Shown here: piece after piece, positions 44,206 through 54,122 of the stretch
Position numbering within the stretch: position 1 is the first letter of the stretch
Layout: each line of letters starts with the position of its first letter
Origin: Thalassia testudinum
Taxonomy: Eukaryota > Streptophyta > Magnoliopsida > Alismatales > Hydrocharitaceae
NCBI GenBank assembly: GCA_037157565.1
Contig: JAZHRO010000013.1
Coordinates: 119,240,001-119,304,000, forward strand
DNA: 64,000 bases
Reading direction: 5' to 3'
Program-made: the position numbers and the translations under genes
Notes under the pieces: generated by a model
The model's database searches: none
The model's input: the letters and a program-made list of their open reading frames with translations, nothing else
What the model was told of the DNA's origin: nothing

Positions 44206-44985
44206 CAACTTGAGTAGGCTAGCTAGCTTAGGTAGGCTTGAGTTGGTGGAGCTAGCTAGGGTTGATTTTTGGAGGTAATGAATGGCCAAGGAGCTGGTTG
44301 TTAGCTAAGCTAAGCTAAGCTAAGATAAGCTAAGCTAGCTTAGCTAAAGGTGGAGTAGAGGAGAAGGTGTTGGAGCTAGGGTTTGGAGCAAGGAGCTGAG
44401 GAGAAGAAGTCTGGAGCTGGAGCTGGAGCTGGCTGCTGCTGAAGAGGCTGGCATGGGGCTACTCTAGCTGGCTTAGCTTGCTAGTTCTTTGCTAGCTACT
44501 AAGCCAAGCTAAAGTGAGCTAGCTTCTACCAAAATGAGCTGAGGTGAGCTAGGTCTGGTGCTTCCGGGGAGAATCAAGCTGGTTGAGGCAGCTAAGGTAG
44601 CTTAGCTCAACTGAGTTGAGCTAAGCTGAGTCCCCGGGAGCTGGACTTGAGCTTCCTGAGCTGAGATGAATTCTTCTTCAGCTGGCTGGAGTTGAGTGGA
44701 GCTGGATGTAGCTGGATCTGAGCTGGGGTGAACTCCTGTCAACTCAGCTGAGCTAGCTAGAGCTCCCTGTGAACTAGTGGGAGCTGAGATGAGCTAGACT
44801 CAGCTAAGTTGAGCTGGATCTGAGCTGACTTGAGCTAGGGTGAGCTAAGGTAAACTCTCTTGAGCTGCCATCCAGCTGAGATTAGCTGAATGGAGCTGGG
44901 ATGAGCTAACCCTAGTTCAAGTAAGCTAGGTTCCAGCTATGGTGAGCTGGATCAAGCTGGGTTCCAACTAGTCTGGGCTTCTCCT
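44206..44985 (-). repeat. AGCT-rich tract in E8 3' LTR
   Basis: Dozens of AGCT tetramers in irregular repeats of GAGCTGAGCT / GAGCTGGGATGAGCT type, about 780 bases, in the distal U3. It includes pure runs such as GCTAAGCTAAGCTAAG near 44310. Confidence 0.85.
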
Positions 44986-45201
44986 TCACCAATTGCCTTC
45001 TTGAGTGCTAGGGTTTTACGAATCTGTGAATCTGTACATCCCTAACACTCACAAAAACACATTAAAACAATAATAAAAAATGCAATGCATGCCTATCCTA
45101 ATTTATGCCTAAATGCAGCCCAAAAACCCGTTTGCGGAGTAAAATCCTAAGAGCTAGGTTAGTTTTAAAGCATAAAAATGATGATAAACTGGCGTTTATC
45201 A

Positions 45202-45239
45202 CACCCCCATGCTTATCTTTTGCTAGTCTCTTAGCAAAA
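45202..45239 (-). other. E8 polypurine tract and pre-PPT hairpin
   Basis: Minus strand TTTTGCTA-AGAGAC-TAGCAAAA (45239 to 45218), then GATAAGCATGGGGGTG next to the LTR. Confidence 0.85.
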
Positions 45240-46582
45240 CATTAATTTTTTTGGAAAACGGAATCTTTGGGAAATCTAATTTTTTTTTATTTTTGAGGAG
45301 AAAAAGAGATTAAGGGACCTTGGTAGATTAAAACACAGGAGATACGGGATTTGTTGAAGATAAACATCAGGATTTGTTTTTGGATCCAACCATTAGATAG
45401 AACGGGATCAATATATCCTCAGAAAATTCGCAAATTAACCCCTTGTTAATTCAGATGACTTGAAATGTTTGTTTTTAGGATTTTTCTGGCTCGTGAATCT
45501 GATTCGCAACTTGCAAATTCCTTTAAAACCTTGTGTCTGTGCTTGTGAAAAACCAACTTTTATAAGGACGTGTTATTATTATTATTATATATATATATTT
45601 ATTTATTTATTTTTTTTTTTTTTTCTCCCCCATGCTTATTTTTAGCTTAGTCTTACAACAGATGTGTCGGTATCATCATTCCCGTTACCATTCCTCGAGG
45701 GGGCTCTGGCGCCAGTACTTCGGGATAGCACTGTCCATGACACCACCTAGGAGCTCACAACCCCAAAACACGATGCGGTGAAAAGGGGCGCTCCAAGCAA
45801 ACTCAAGCTCTTGCTCCGACGCTATAGGTAGAGCACCGTCCAAGACACTTGAGCTGCTGAAATGCGCTTTAATGCTCCGTCTAACGATATGAAATATAGA
45901 TATAGAGCAGCGCCGAGGCGGTAACATGTTGACATCGCGTCCTCAAAGAAGGTTTTTTCCTTCTTCTCGACGGTGGGAACTCAAACCAATGATCTGCTTC
46001 AGACTTTTACTAAATCCAAACAAGGGAGTTTTTTCAAATTTTTAGTTGTTGGCTTGTGTGTAAAAATTGACACAAGAAGTTTCTCAAGAATCGCAGGTTT
46101 TTGAATCAAAAACTAAGTCAAATACTTTCCATATTACAAAATAGGATCAAGTCACCTGAACTATCATGAGTTCAGGTGGAATTTTAGAGAAGGATATCTG
46201 ATCTAGTCTAAAATAGACCCTGGAATTCTAATGATCAGATCCATATCCTTATCCTTAGTTTGTTAAGGATTAAATCCCATTGTACCAGAAGTGAATTTTT
46301 CGACCTTAGTCCTGATTTCAAAATTTTTCCTCAAAAAGTTTTCAACAATTTTTTTTTTTTTTTTTTTTGGTATGCAAGCAGGAAATAAATTAAAGAAAAT
46401 TGCATGTTTTTAGGTTTTAAACATCCTAAATCGATCGTAAAAATTTAAAAACACCCCCCCCATGCTCAAGATATGCCATGTCCTCATGCATTAGGAGGGA
46501 AAAGGAATCACCTTAGTGAAGAACGGTCAGGTTTAGGATGAATAAAACCTGGAAAAAGAAGAAAAAAGGAAAGCAAGAAAAT
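45240..46582 (-). other. E8 3' non-coding region
   Basis: About 1.34 kb without a supported gene. Two diverged copies of a short motif (ACTTCGGGATAGCACTGTCC near 45718; a variant near 45819) resemble the E4 triplet. Several T-runs and a CCCCCC run (near 46455) are simple repeats. Confidence 0.65.
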
Positions 46583-46621
46583 GATGGGTTACCTCCCATC
46601 CAGTGCTATCTTTTACGCCAT
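46583..46621 (-). other. E8 post-ORF hairpin
   Basis: AATGGCGTAAAAGATAGCAC followed by a perfect 6-bp stem GATGGG-AGGTAA-CCCATC (46600 to 46583). It starts directly at the stop codon of the gag-protease frame. Confidence 0.8.
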
Positions 46622-49600
46622 TCAGCCGGGCGTGAAGGTATGCACAGAAGACGGAAAATCATGTAAATAATTGGACACTTGAATGCCCGCAAAAAAGGTG
46701 TCTTCGTCTAGATCCCTAGAAAATTGATTAGAAATAATATTGGGATCAAAGTGAGATGGAAATTGATAAGTGTGGCCCGAGTCTGGCCATGGTTTTAATT
46801 CAGGTTGGGTGCCAAACTCGGGCGGGGTTGGTGGCAGGTCCGTAAGAAAGGGGTCGGGGAAGGAATGGTGAGTTAGTGTGGAAAAATTAGGTGCGTTAAT
46901 AGTGGGTGGGTCAGGGGGGGTATCAGGAACAAATTTGGAGTCAAGACAAGTTTCCGGATCACAGATCTCGCCGACCACTGAGTTTGAATCAGAGTCCTCA
47001 AAAAAACTGTGGTCGGTAAGGGTATCTATTAACATTGTCTCCTCCACCATATTAGAAATTTCAGTATCTGAGTCCTCAAAGAAGTTATCATCATGGAATC
47101 TCCTGGAGGATTTAAAAATATCTAAGGTGATAGTTTGGCCTGCACAGTTGATATCCATTTTGCCTGTGTGGCAATTGATATTTGCCTTTGCAGTAGCCAA
47201 AAAGGGGCGTCCAAGGATTATCGGGGAGTCCAGTAATGATTCGGGTGCCTCAATGTCAAGAACCAGAAAGTCTGCAGGGAAGACACAATTCTGGACCTTG
47301 ACTAATACATCCTCAACAATCCCACGAGGTTTGATTGTAGATCGGTCGGCTAATTGCAGGGTAACCTCGACGGGTTTTAATTCACCGATCTGAAATTCTT
47401 CAAATAAATTTGTGGGAATAATATTTACAGAGGCACCAAGATCAAGGAGGGCGCGATTAAATGTAGTGTCATCAATAATTACAGAAATTAAAGGCGCCCC
47501 CGGATCTTTCATCTTAGGAGGCAGCTTACTCTGTATGACAGAGCTTACTGTCTCTGAAAGATGCACCTGTCCTAGATTTTTAGCCTGCCTTTTAGGAGTA
47601 CAAATATCCTTCAAAAATTTAGCATAGGCAGGTATATATTTGATGGCATCTAGGAGAGGGATATTGATATGAACTTGCCCAAATAGCTCCATGAGTTCTT
47701 CTGTAGTGGGCTCAGATTTCTTTCTTTTGTTGGTGGTAGGGTAGAGAGCTTGTGGGAAAGGGATAGGAATCTTGTCTTGAGATTTTTGTTGTTCTTTTTC
47801 TTCCTGATGGGGAGGTGGGGAGTCAACTTGCACATGTATCTTACCAGGTTCGTGTGAAGGCCCGGGGTCAGTGGTGGTTTTCCCACTCCTCAAGGTAACT
47901 GCATGTGCAGTCGGATTATTATTTAGAGGAGGTGGGGGGGCCTGTGATTGCAGGAACCTGGGCGGCTGCTGAGGTGGATTAGGAGGAGGCTGATTTGGAT
48001 AATGTGGATTTCTACCCATATAATGGTTCCCTTGGTGATTGGGATTGGGTATGGGTTGGGACGGAAGATGTCCTACAGGTCTTTGCGTGGGAGCAACCCC
48101 AATCTGATTGTTCAGATTTGTGATGTTGCGGGTTACTTCCGTCATTTTTGTTTGCATATCCTGCAGGGTCCGTAGCATCTGGGCATTGATATCTTGTTGG
48201 GATGGCCCAGGATGGAAATTTGGATTCGACCCATACCCATTAAAATGATATGGTTGGGAGGAAACTTGATTATTCCAGGAGTAGTTCGGGTAATTTTTCC
48301 AATTGGAAGAATTTTTAAAGGGCTCCTGGATGGCAGAAATATTTTCGGTGGGGTTAAGATCTGGATAATTGAAATTCCCCAGTGAATCATGGGCAACCTC
48401 AGAATAATCAGCAGGAGTGGTGTTGAGATTGTGCAAATTTTCTCTTCGTGGAAAGTTAGGTTGGGTTAGATGTGGGTGTGGAGCTTGAGTTGAAGTGGCT
48501 AGTCTTTCCTCAATTTTCTTTTGATTAATATGCATCTGGTCGAGTTTTTGAGCAATCAATTGAAGATCGTCTTGGGTGACAGGGATAGATTGAGTGCCTA
48601 TTTCATGAACACCGAACTGCGGGTTTTGGGTTCTGCAAAATGTGTTCATGGAAGCTTGATTAAATGAGTTTTCACTCATTTCTTCGAACAGGTCATAGGC
48701 ACTTTCTGCATCTTTATTTAAAAAGTTGCCGCCACACGAGGCGTCGACAAACTGTCGGATTTGATCTTCTAATCCATGATAGAAGATTTGCACGAGCTGC
48801 CATAAAGGAATCTCGTGGTGCGGGCAACTTCTTAAAAGGTCTTGAAATCTTTCCCAAGAATCATGGAAAGTTTCACCAGATTTTTGGTGAAAGGTCGTAA
48901 TAGATCTTCGTAAGGAATTGGTACGACCTATGGGAAAGAATTTCTTGAGGAAGGCACTCTTGAGTTGAGGCCATGTTGTAATGGGTCGGCCAATAGTCCT
49001 GAACCAATAAGCGGCCTTATCTTTAAGAGATAATGGAAAAAGCCGCATCAGCCATATGTCTTCTTGCACATTTCGGGAACGGGTTGTCTGTGCAAGAAGA
49101 GTTAGTTCTTCAAGGTGGCTGAAAGGGTCTTCCCTAGGAAGGCCATGAAAGTGTTTAATCAGGTTCAGGACGGCTGGCTTGATCTCAAAGTCCCCCTCCG
49201 GTATGACCACCCCTGGTCGTTCCTCATAATAAGATGGATCATAGAAATCTTTTAGAGGAACAACAGGCTGCTGACGGGGTGGTGGGTTTGGCCTTGGATT
49301 GGCTAGGTTTTGGATGTTCCTAGTCAATGTTTGTTGATTGGAATTTAATTTATTAATTTGATCGGCCATCAATTTTAAAAGATCAGGTAGGGGGTCTTGA
49401 TGTTGTGTGTGGGGCAACTCAAGATTGGGGAGCTCCAAGTGTGGAAAGTTACTGGTGGTTGGGTTTTGGGTGGAAGGGTTAGAATTAGGGTTAGAGGTGG
49501 GGTTAGAGGTAGACGTGGAAGGGTCAGTGGACCTATTTTGTTGTGTTTCCATTTTTTCAGGAGAAGACAGAAAAAGTGGTCTTTTTACGTGGGGGGCGAA

Positions 49601-49648
49601 ATCAAATGGTCCTTCCAAGTGCGGATTTTGAGACCGTCGCCCGTGCAT
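46622..49648 (-). CDS. E8 Gag-protease polyprotein
   Basis: An unbroken 1008-codon frame. Start MHGRRSQNPHLEG matches the gag starts of N and A. Residues about 150-330 are the capsid core: DFEIKPAVLNLIKHF, LKDKAAYWFRTIG, FLKKFFPIGRTNSLRR (about 236), DSWERFQDLLRSC and LFEEMSENSFNQASM. A Pro/Asn/Gln-rich linker holds HAVTLRSGKTT. INIPLLDAIKYIPAYAKF precedes the protease, whose active site ALLDLGASVNIIP is at about residue 735, followed by FPADFLVLDIEA and PIILGRPFLATAKA. The last 140 residues are acidic and Pro-rich. No zinc knuckle is seen. The frame ends before the RT linker and no RT follows. It could make particles and process them, but needs RT and integrase supplied in trans. The near-identical LTRs and open frame argue that it is functional. 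Confidence 0.95.
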   Translation of the reverse strand: MHGRRSQNPHLEGPFDFAPHVKRPLFLSSPEKMETQQNRSTDPSTSTSNPTSNPNSNPSTQNPTTSNFPHLELPNLELPHTQHQDPLPDLLKLMADQINKLNSNQQTLTRNIQNLANPRPNPPPRQQPVVPLKDFYDPSYYEERPGVVIPEGDFEIKPAVLNLIKHFHGLPREDPFSHLEELTLLAQTTRSRNVQEDIWLMRLFPLSLKDKAAYWFRTIGRPITTWPQLKSAFLKKFFPIGRTNSLRRSITTFHQKSGETFHDSWERFQDLLRSCPHHEIPLWQLVQIFYHGLEDQIRQFVDASCGGNFLNKDAESAYDLFEEMSENSFNQASMNTFCRTQNPQFGVHEIGTQSIPVTQDDLQLIAQKLDQMHINQKKIEERLATSTQAPHPHLTQPNFPRRENLHNLNTTPADYSEVAHDSLGNFNYPDLNPTENISAIQEPFKNSSNWKNYPNYSWNNQVSSQPYHFNGYGSNPNFHPGPSQQDINAQMLRTLQDMQTKMTEVTRNITNLNNQIGVAPTQRPVGHLPSQPIPNPNHQGNHYMGRNPHYPNQPPPNPPQQPPRFLQSQAPPPPLNNNPTAHAVTLRSGKTTTDPGPSHEPGKIHVQVDSPPPHQEEKEQQKSQDKIPIPFPQALYPTTNKRKKSEPTTEELMELFGQVHINIPLLDAIKYIPAYAKFLKDICTPKRQAKNLGQVHLSETVSSVIQSKLPPKMKDPGAPLISVIIDDTTFNRALLDLGASVNIIPTNLFEEFQIGELKPVEVTLQLADRSTIKPRGIVEDVLVKVQNCVFPADFLVLDIEAPESLLDSPIILGRPFLATAKANINCHTGKMDINCAGQTITLDIFKSSRRFHDDNFFEDSDTEISNMVEETMLIDTLTDHSFFEDSDSNSVVGEICDPETCLDSKFVPDTPPDPPTINAPNFSTLTHHSFPDPFLTDLPPTPPEFGTQPELKPWPDSGHTYQFPSHFDPNIISNQFSRDLDEDTFFAGIQVSNYLHDFPSSVHTFTPG

Positions 49649-51226
49649 AAAATGGAAGAACGGGGAGGGGAGGAGAAGAGAAAGAGATGAGAGAAAGTGT
49701 GCAATTCAAACAAACAAAAACTAGACCTAACTTGATTGTGACTCCCTAATAATAACCTAAGACTTGGTCTATATAGGAAATAAGTAGTCAATAGTGAATA
49801 CCCGTTCTATCAACAAATCTAGCCAGGTTGCTTAAGGGGAGGTTTGGGCCCAAACGTTTCCCAGGGAAAACCCCAGGTGCTTGTACAAACCCGCGCCTGG
49901 TCGTTTGACACGGCCCCTCAGCCTGAACACCAGATACAGATGACAGAATTGGTACTAACTAAAGAAAACTTAAAACCTAAATAGCAAGCCTAAGTTGATA
50001 AAGCCTTAGGGGTCAAGTTGCTACAAATTTTAATTAGGTCTAGGATTCTACAGTGCACACGGAATGTGGAGGGCGTTTATTGGGTTGTTGCCCTGTTATT
50101 TGATTTTTTTGTGTGTGTGCAGGAATTGGAGAGTGGCTCCAATGAAAATCAAGTTGTCACACAAATTTTTTTTTTTTTTTTTGTATTTTTGTCTTTTAGG
50201 ATTTGATTTAATTGAATGTATTTTAGGGTTTCTTTAGTTAAGTTTTCAAACAAGTTTGAAAGTTCACAATCAAAGGAAAGACCAGTTGTATGTGTGATTG
50301 TATATTTCCTTTTAATTGAGTCTCTAAAGAGAAAGAAGAAACCCTAAGCCAATTATCCCTAAGACAGAAATTTAACTACCAATGAATTATTTTTAGCTTT
50401 CAGAATTAAGTAGTGGTCCAAACAAGTCAAACAACACCACTACTTTGAAGAAAATCAAACAAGGATTCCAGAAAAGATTTTTGTAAGATTTTAGGAATTT
50501 GTTTGATAATAGTTTTGAATTTTTAATTGTACTGGTGTCAAAGTCCAGAAATAATACCCGTGGGTATTATAGATTTTTCAGTATTACCACCGACCTCAGA
50601 AAATTTTTATTATTTTATATGATATGTAAAATTTCACAGGGATTCCAACAAGATAAATTTCACAAAAATTGGATGAGTATAAAAATTCTGAAAATTCGCG
50701 GACAAAAGCAAAACAGGAAGATTAGAGGGTGTGACCCCTCTGTAATCCACGAATTTTTAAAAATTAAATACAAATCCAATTGATCTGAAATTTGGAACAG
50801 ATGTTCCAAACTTACTTGGGAATCACTCTATGAAAGTTTATGATTTTAGGAGGCCTGTGGTGTTAGGAATCAATTTTTCAAGTCTGGACAGAAATCTAGA
50901 CCCGAAAAATAGAACACCAATACTTGCAATGGAATGGTGCTAAAGAAGCATACAAGCAAACAATGGATTTTAAAATGCACCACTTCACTTAATTTAAGTG
51001 TTTATGGTCCTGAAAGCCAAGTTTAATATATTTTTGGTAGTTTTAATTATTTATGTGACCAGAAAGAGGAACCAACCTGAATTTTCGCGGGAAGAAAAGG
51101 ATCTTTAAGCTCTCGCTTCCAGATTCCCGCTTTCCTGCTGTAGTTCCTGCACACACAAAAGAAAGAAAGAGAAGGGGATGAGATCCACTTCAAGCAATAG
51201 AAAATGAGTTAATGCAAAGCCGTGCC
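49649..51226 (-). other. E8 leader
   Basis: About 1.58 kb between primer site and gag Met, with no supported gene. It carries the leader motif GTGTCAAACGACC preceded by GGCTGAGGGGCC (minus, 49925 to 49901), shared with N. T-runs near 50168 are simple repeats. Confidence 0.75.
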
Positions 51227-51244
51227 TCCCCGGCAACGGCGCCA
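51227..51244 (-). other. E8 primer binding site
   Basis: Minus strand TGGCGCCGTTGCCGGGGA, an unmutated complement of the plant tRNA-Asp 3' end, five bases after the LTR. Confidence 0.95.
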
Positions 51245-51249
51245 AAAAG

Positions 51250-53499
51250 TGATGGCGAAAATACGCGGTTTGTTAAAATACGTCGTTGTAACGCGTAAAT
51301 CCGCTTTCGCTTTTAAAATTTATATCCTAGATAGGGGAGTATCTAGGGTCGTCCAAGGAGGCAATATGGTTGCAAAATTGATTCTCTTGCTTGGAATACA
51401 ATCTCAACTTTCTTTTTGGTATTTTTCAATATATCATTTTTTTGTTTTAAATTAAGACAACATGCGGAATGGTGACGGGAAGGTGATTTACACTTCAATT
51501 TAAAATACTACTTCTAAGTGGCAAGTAGAGCCTCTCCCTAAGCTCACTCTAGGCAAGTGGAAACCTAGAATAATTAGGGAGAGGAAGTGAAGAATGCTGA
51601 AAATAAGCAAATAGAAATGCAAACAAGATATACGAAGAAGGCAACTAGATAGTTGATAAAGTGTTTAACAAAAATGCCTAGTAGAGGAATGCTTCTACTA
51701 CTAGATAATTGAAGTAAAAGGAAACACAAATCCTCTAAATAGATGGTGAAGAAGAGGGCTTCTTGCTCCAAGGTTGGTGGCTCCCAAGCTTGAAAAGAAT
51801 CCTTCAACTCCTTCCTTGCAGAACTCCGCCAAAGTGATGACCTCCAAGGCAAGCCCTAAGGGGGCGTGCCCTAAGTTTCTCTCCAAGGGTGGACGTCCAC
51901 CCTAAGCTTTTCTCCATTGCCTGGCCGTCCTCCTTGAAGTGGGAGAGTCCTCCTCCTTGGCGTGGCTCAAGTTGAAGAGAGTGGGGAGAAGAAGGCACCA
52001 AAAGGGCTGGTGATGTGCCCCTTTAATCTCCTTCTCTACTCCTTCTTCTTGGCCGTAGGTATAGGTGGATGTAGGTAGAAAATACACTAAGGGAGGATGC
52101 CTCAAAATGGTGGTAGGTGGTGGCCTTTTATAGAATAGGAGGGGGGGCTATGGTGACCTTTGAAATGGATGGCTAGGATGGAAGGAGGGAGGTGGTTAAG
52201 GATCCAATGGCCAAGGGTGTTTGGCGCCACCTTAAAGGACACCTAAGGGGTGGTTATGTGTGTTGACACCCCTTGATATTGGCGCCAAAAGGGCTTCTAG
52301 AAGAAGGTCTAAGTTGGCGCCAAGAAGGATTCTAGAAGGGGGGTTAGGTGGATGGCTAGGATGGCTTATGTGGGTAGGTGTAGGGTGGATTAAGGGGCTG
52401 AAAGTGGCGCCAATATAGAGGTGGTTAGGGGTGGTTTTTGGCGCCAACTTGAAGTGTCTTTTGGTGGAGATAATGGGGTGAAGGGATGGCTAGGAGGTGG
52501 TGCCAACTTGAGTAGGCTAGCTAGCTTAGGTAGGCTTGAGTTGGTGGAGCTAGCTAGGGTTGATTTTTGGAGGTAATGAATGGCCAAGGAGCTGGTTGTT
52601 AGCTAAGCTAAGCTAAGCTAAGATAAGCTAAGCTAGCTTAGCTAAAGGTGGAGTAGAGGAGAAGGTGTTGGAGCTAGGGTTTGGAGCAAGGAGCTGAGGA
52701 GAAGAAGTCTGGAGCTGGAGCTGGAGCTGGCTGCTGCTGAAGAGGCTGGCATGGGGCTACTCTAGCTGGCTTAGCTTGCTAGTTCTTTGCTAGCTACTAA
52801 GCCAAGCTAAAGTGAGCTAGCTTCTACCAAAATGAGCTGAGGTGAGCTAGGTCTGGTGCTTCCGGGGAGAATCAAGCTGGTTGAGGCAGCTAAGGTAGCT
52901 TAGCTCAACTGAGTTGAGCTAAGCTGAGTCCCCGGGAGCTGGACTTGAGCTTCCTGAGCTGAGATGAATTCTTCTTCAGCTGGCTGGAGTTGAGTGGAGC
53001 TGGATGTAGCTGGATCTGAGCTGGGGTGAACTCCTGTCAACTCAGCTGAGCTAGCTAGAGCTCCCTGTGAACTAGTGGGAGCTGAGATGAGCTAGACTCA
53101 GCTAAGTTGAGCTGGATCTGAGCTGACTTGAGCTAGGGTGAGCTAAGGTAAACTCTCTTGAGCTGCCATCCAGCTGAGATTAGCTGAATGGAGCTGGGAT
53201 GAGCTAACCCTAGTTCAAGTAAGCTAGGTTCCAGCTATGGTGAGCTGGATCAAGCTGGGTTCCAACTAGTCTGGGCTTCTCCTTCACCAATTGCCTTCTT
53301 GAGTGCTAGGGTTTTACGAATCTGTGAATCTGTACATCCCTAACACTCACAAAAACACATTAAAACAATAATAAAAAATGCAATGCATGCCTATCCTAAT
53401 TTATGCCTAAATGCAGCCCAAAAACCCGTTTGCGGAGTAAAATCCTAAGAGCTAGGTTAGTTTTAAAGCATAAAAATGATGATAAACTGGCGTTTATCA
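51250..53499 (-). repeat. E8 5' LTR
   Basis: 2250 bp, the partner of 42952-45201. The only difference I found is at the eighth base (G here, C there). It drives the gag-protease transcript; the TATA-like box is at about 52124-52132 and the AGCT tract at about 52504-53283. Confidence 0.95.
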
Positions 53500-53504
53500 A
53501 CGCA
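53500..53504. other. Target-site duplication of E8, right copy
   Basis: ACGCA, the partner of 42947-42951. Confidence 0.95.
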
Positions 53505-54085
53505 CGCTCACGCACTGGCACTGCACTATGCACATGCGTGCCTCCATGTGCGCACGTGCACCCACAATGCTACATGAGTGCGATGGCATGTGCATACGCA
53601 TGCACGGCTAAGGCTGTGCCATGTGGCACAATCTAGGCCGTCCATCTTCTTTTCATTGTAGGGGCTACTACAGAGGCCGGATTGAGTTGATTTTTGTACC
53701 ATTAGGCTACGATCGTCAACCCAAATCCATCTGCATATTCGGATTTGTCATTTGAAGCTTCAAATTATGTCACCTATTCCCTTGGCCGTTGATCTTCCTC
53801 AGACTGCATATGGTGCTCCGGGACTCCAATCGAGGTGATTTCGAAGGCGTTGGACTCCGATCATTGTCTTGATTAGATCCATACAATCGGATCATCAATC
53901 CAAGGCTCCAAAATTAATACCCTTCTCTCCTGACCACAAAAAGGATGTAATTAACCTAAATTATATACAACTACTCTAAATGCAGAATGATGCATGCTAT
54001 GAAATATTTATAACATGAAATGAAAATCTAAGCCTAGGAACATGCATGAATAGGCATTTTACCCTCAATAAATGTGTTTACATCA
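53505..54085 (-). repeat. E5 3' LTR, proximal part
   Basis: Starts on the minus strand at 54085 (TGATGTAAACACATTTATTG), next to the polypurine tract, and matches the first part of the E2 LTR. E8 separates it from 42086-42951. Confidence 0.85.
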
Positions 54086-54122
54086 TACCCCTATGCCTAT
54101 CTTTTACTAGTCCCTAGCAAAA
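54086..54122 (-). other. E5 polypurine tract and pre-PPT hairpin
   Basis: Minus strand TTTTGCTA-GGGAC-TAGTAAAA (54122 to 54102), one pair being a G-T wobble, then GATAGGCATAGGGGTA next to the LTR. Confidence 0.85.

Larger units (their letters stand above)
42952..45201 (-). repeat. E8 3' LTR
   Basis: 2250 bp, minus-strand start TGATAAAC-GCCA-GTTTATCA (45201) to ...CCATCA (42952). It is distal-rich in AGCT, has five TGGCGCCA-type sites before a TATA-like CTATAAAAGG (about 43826-43834), and downstream a perfect 18-bp palindrome at 43588-43605 (AGGGTGGAC and its complement). Small open frames in it are identical in the other LTR only because the LTRs are. Confidence 0.95.
42952..53499 (-). mobile_element. 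E8: young gag-protease-only LTR retrotransposon
   Basis: A complete 10,548-bp minus-strand element: LTRs of 2250 bp each, perfect tRNA-Asp primer site, leader, one open gag-protease frame of 1008 codons, post-ORF hairpin, 3' non-coding region, polypurine tract, and ACGCA duplications. The internal region (6048 bp) has no RT, RNase H or integrase, and no remnants of them. The LTRs are nearly identical (one difference found in the stretches I compared, in the first ten bases), so it moved recently and must have used enzymes from another element. Confidence 0.95.

Noticed and set aside
43276..44289. Several small open frames duplicated at 51574-52587
   Set aside because: They are identical only because the two E8 LTRs are near-identical; none has family resemblance.
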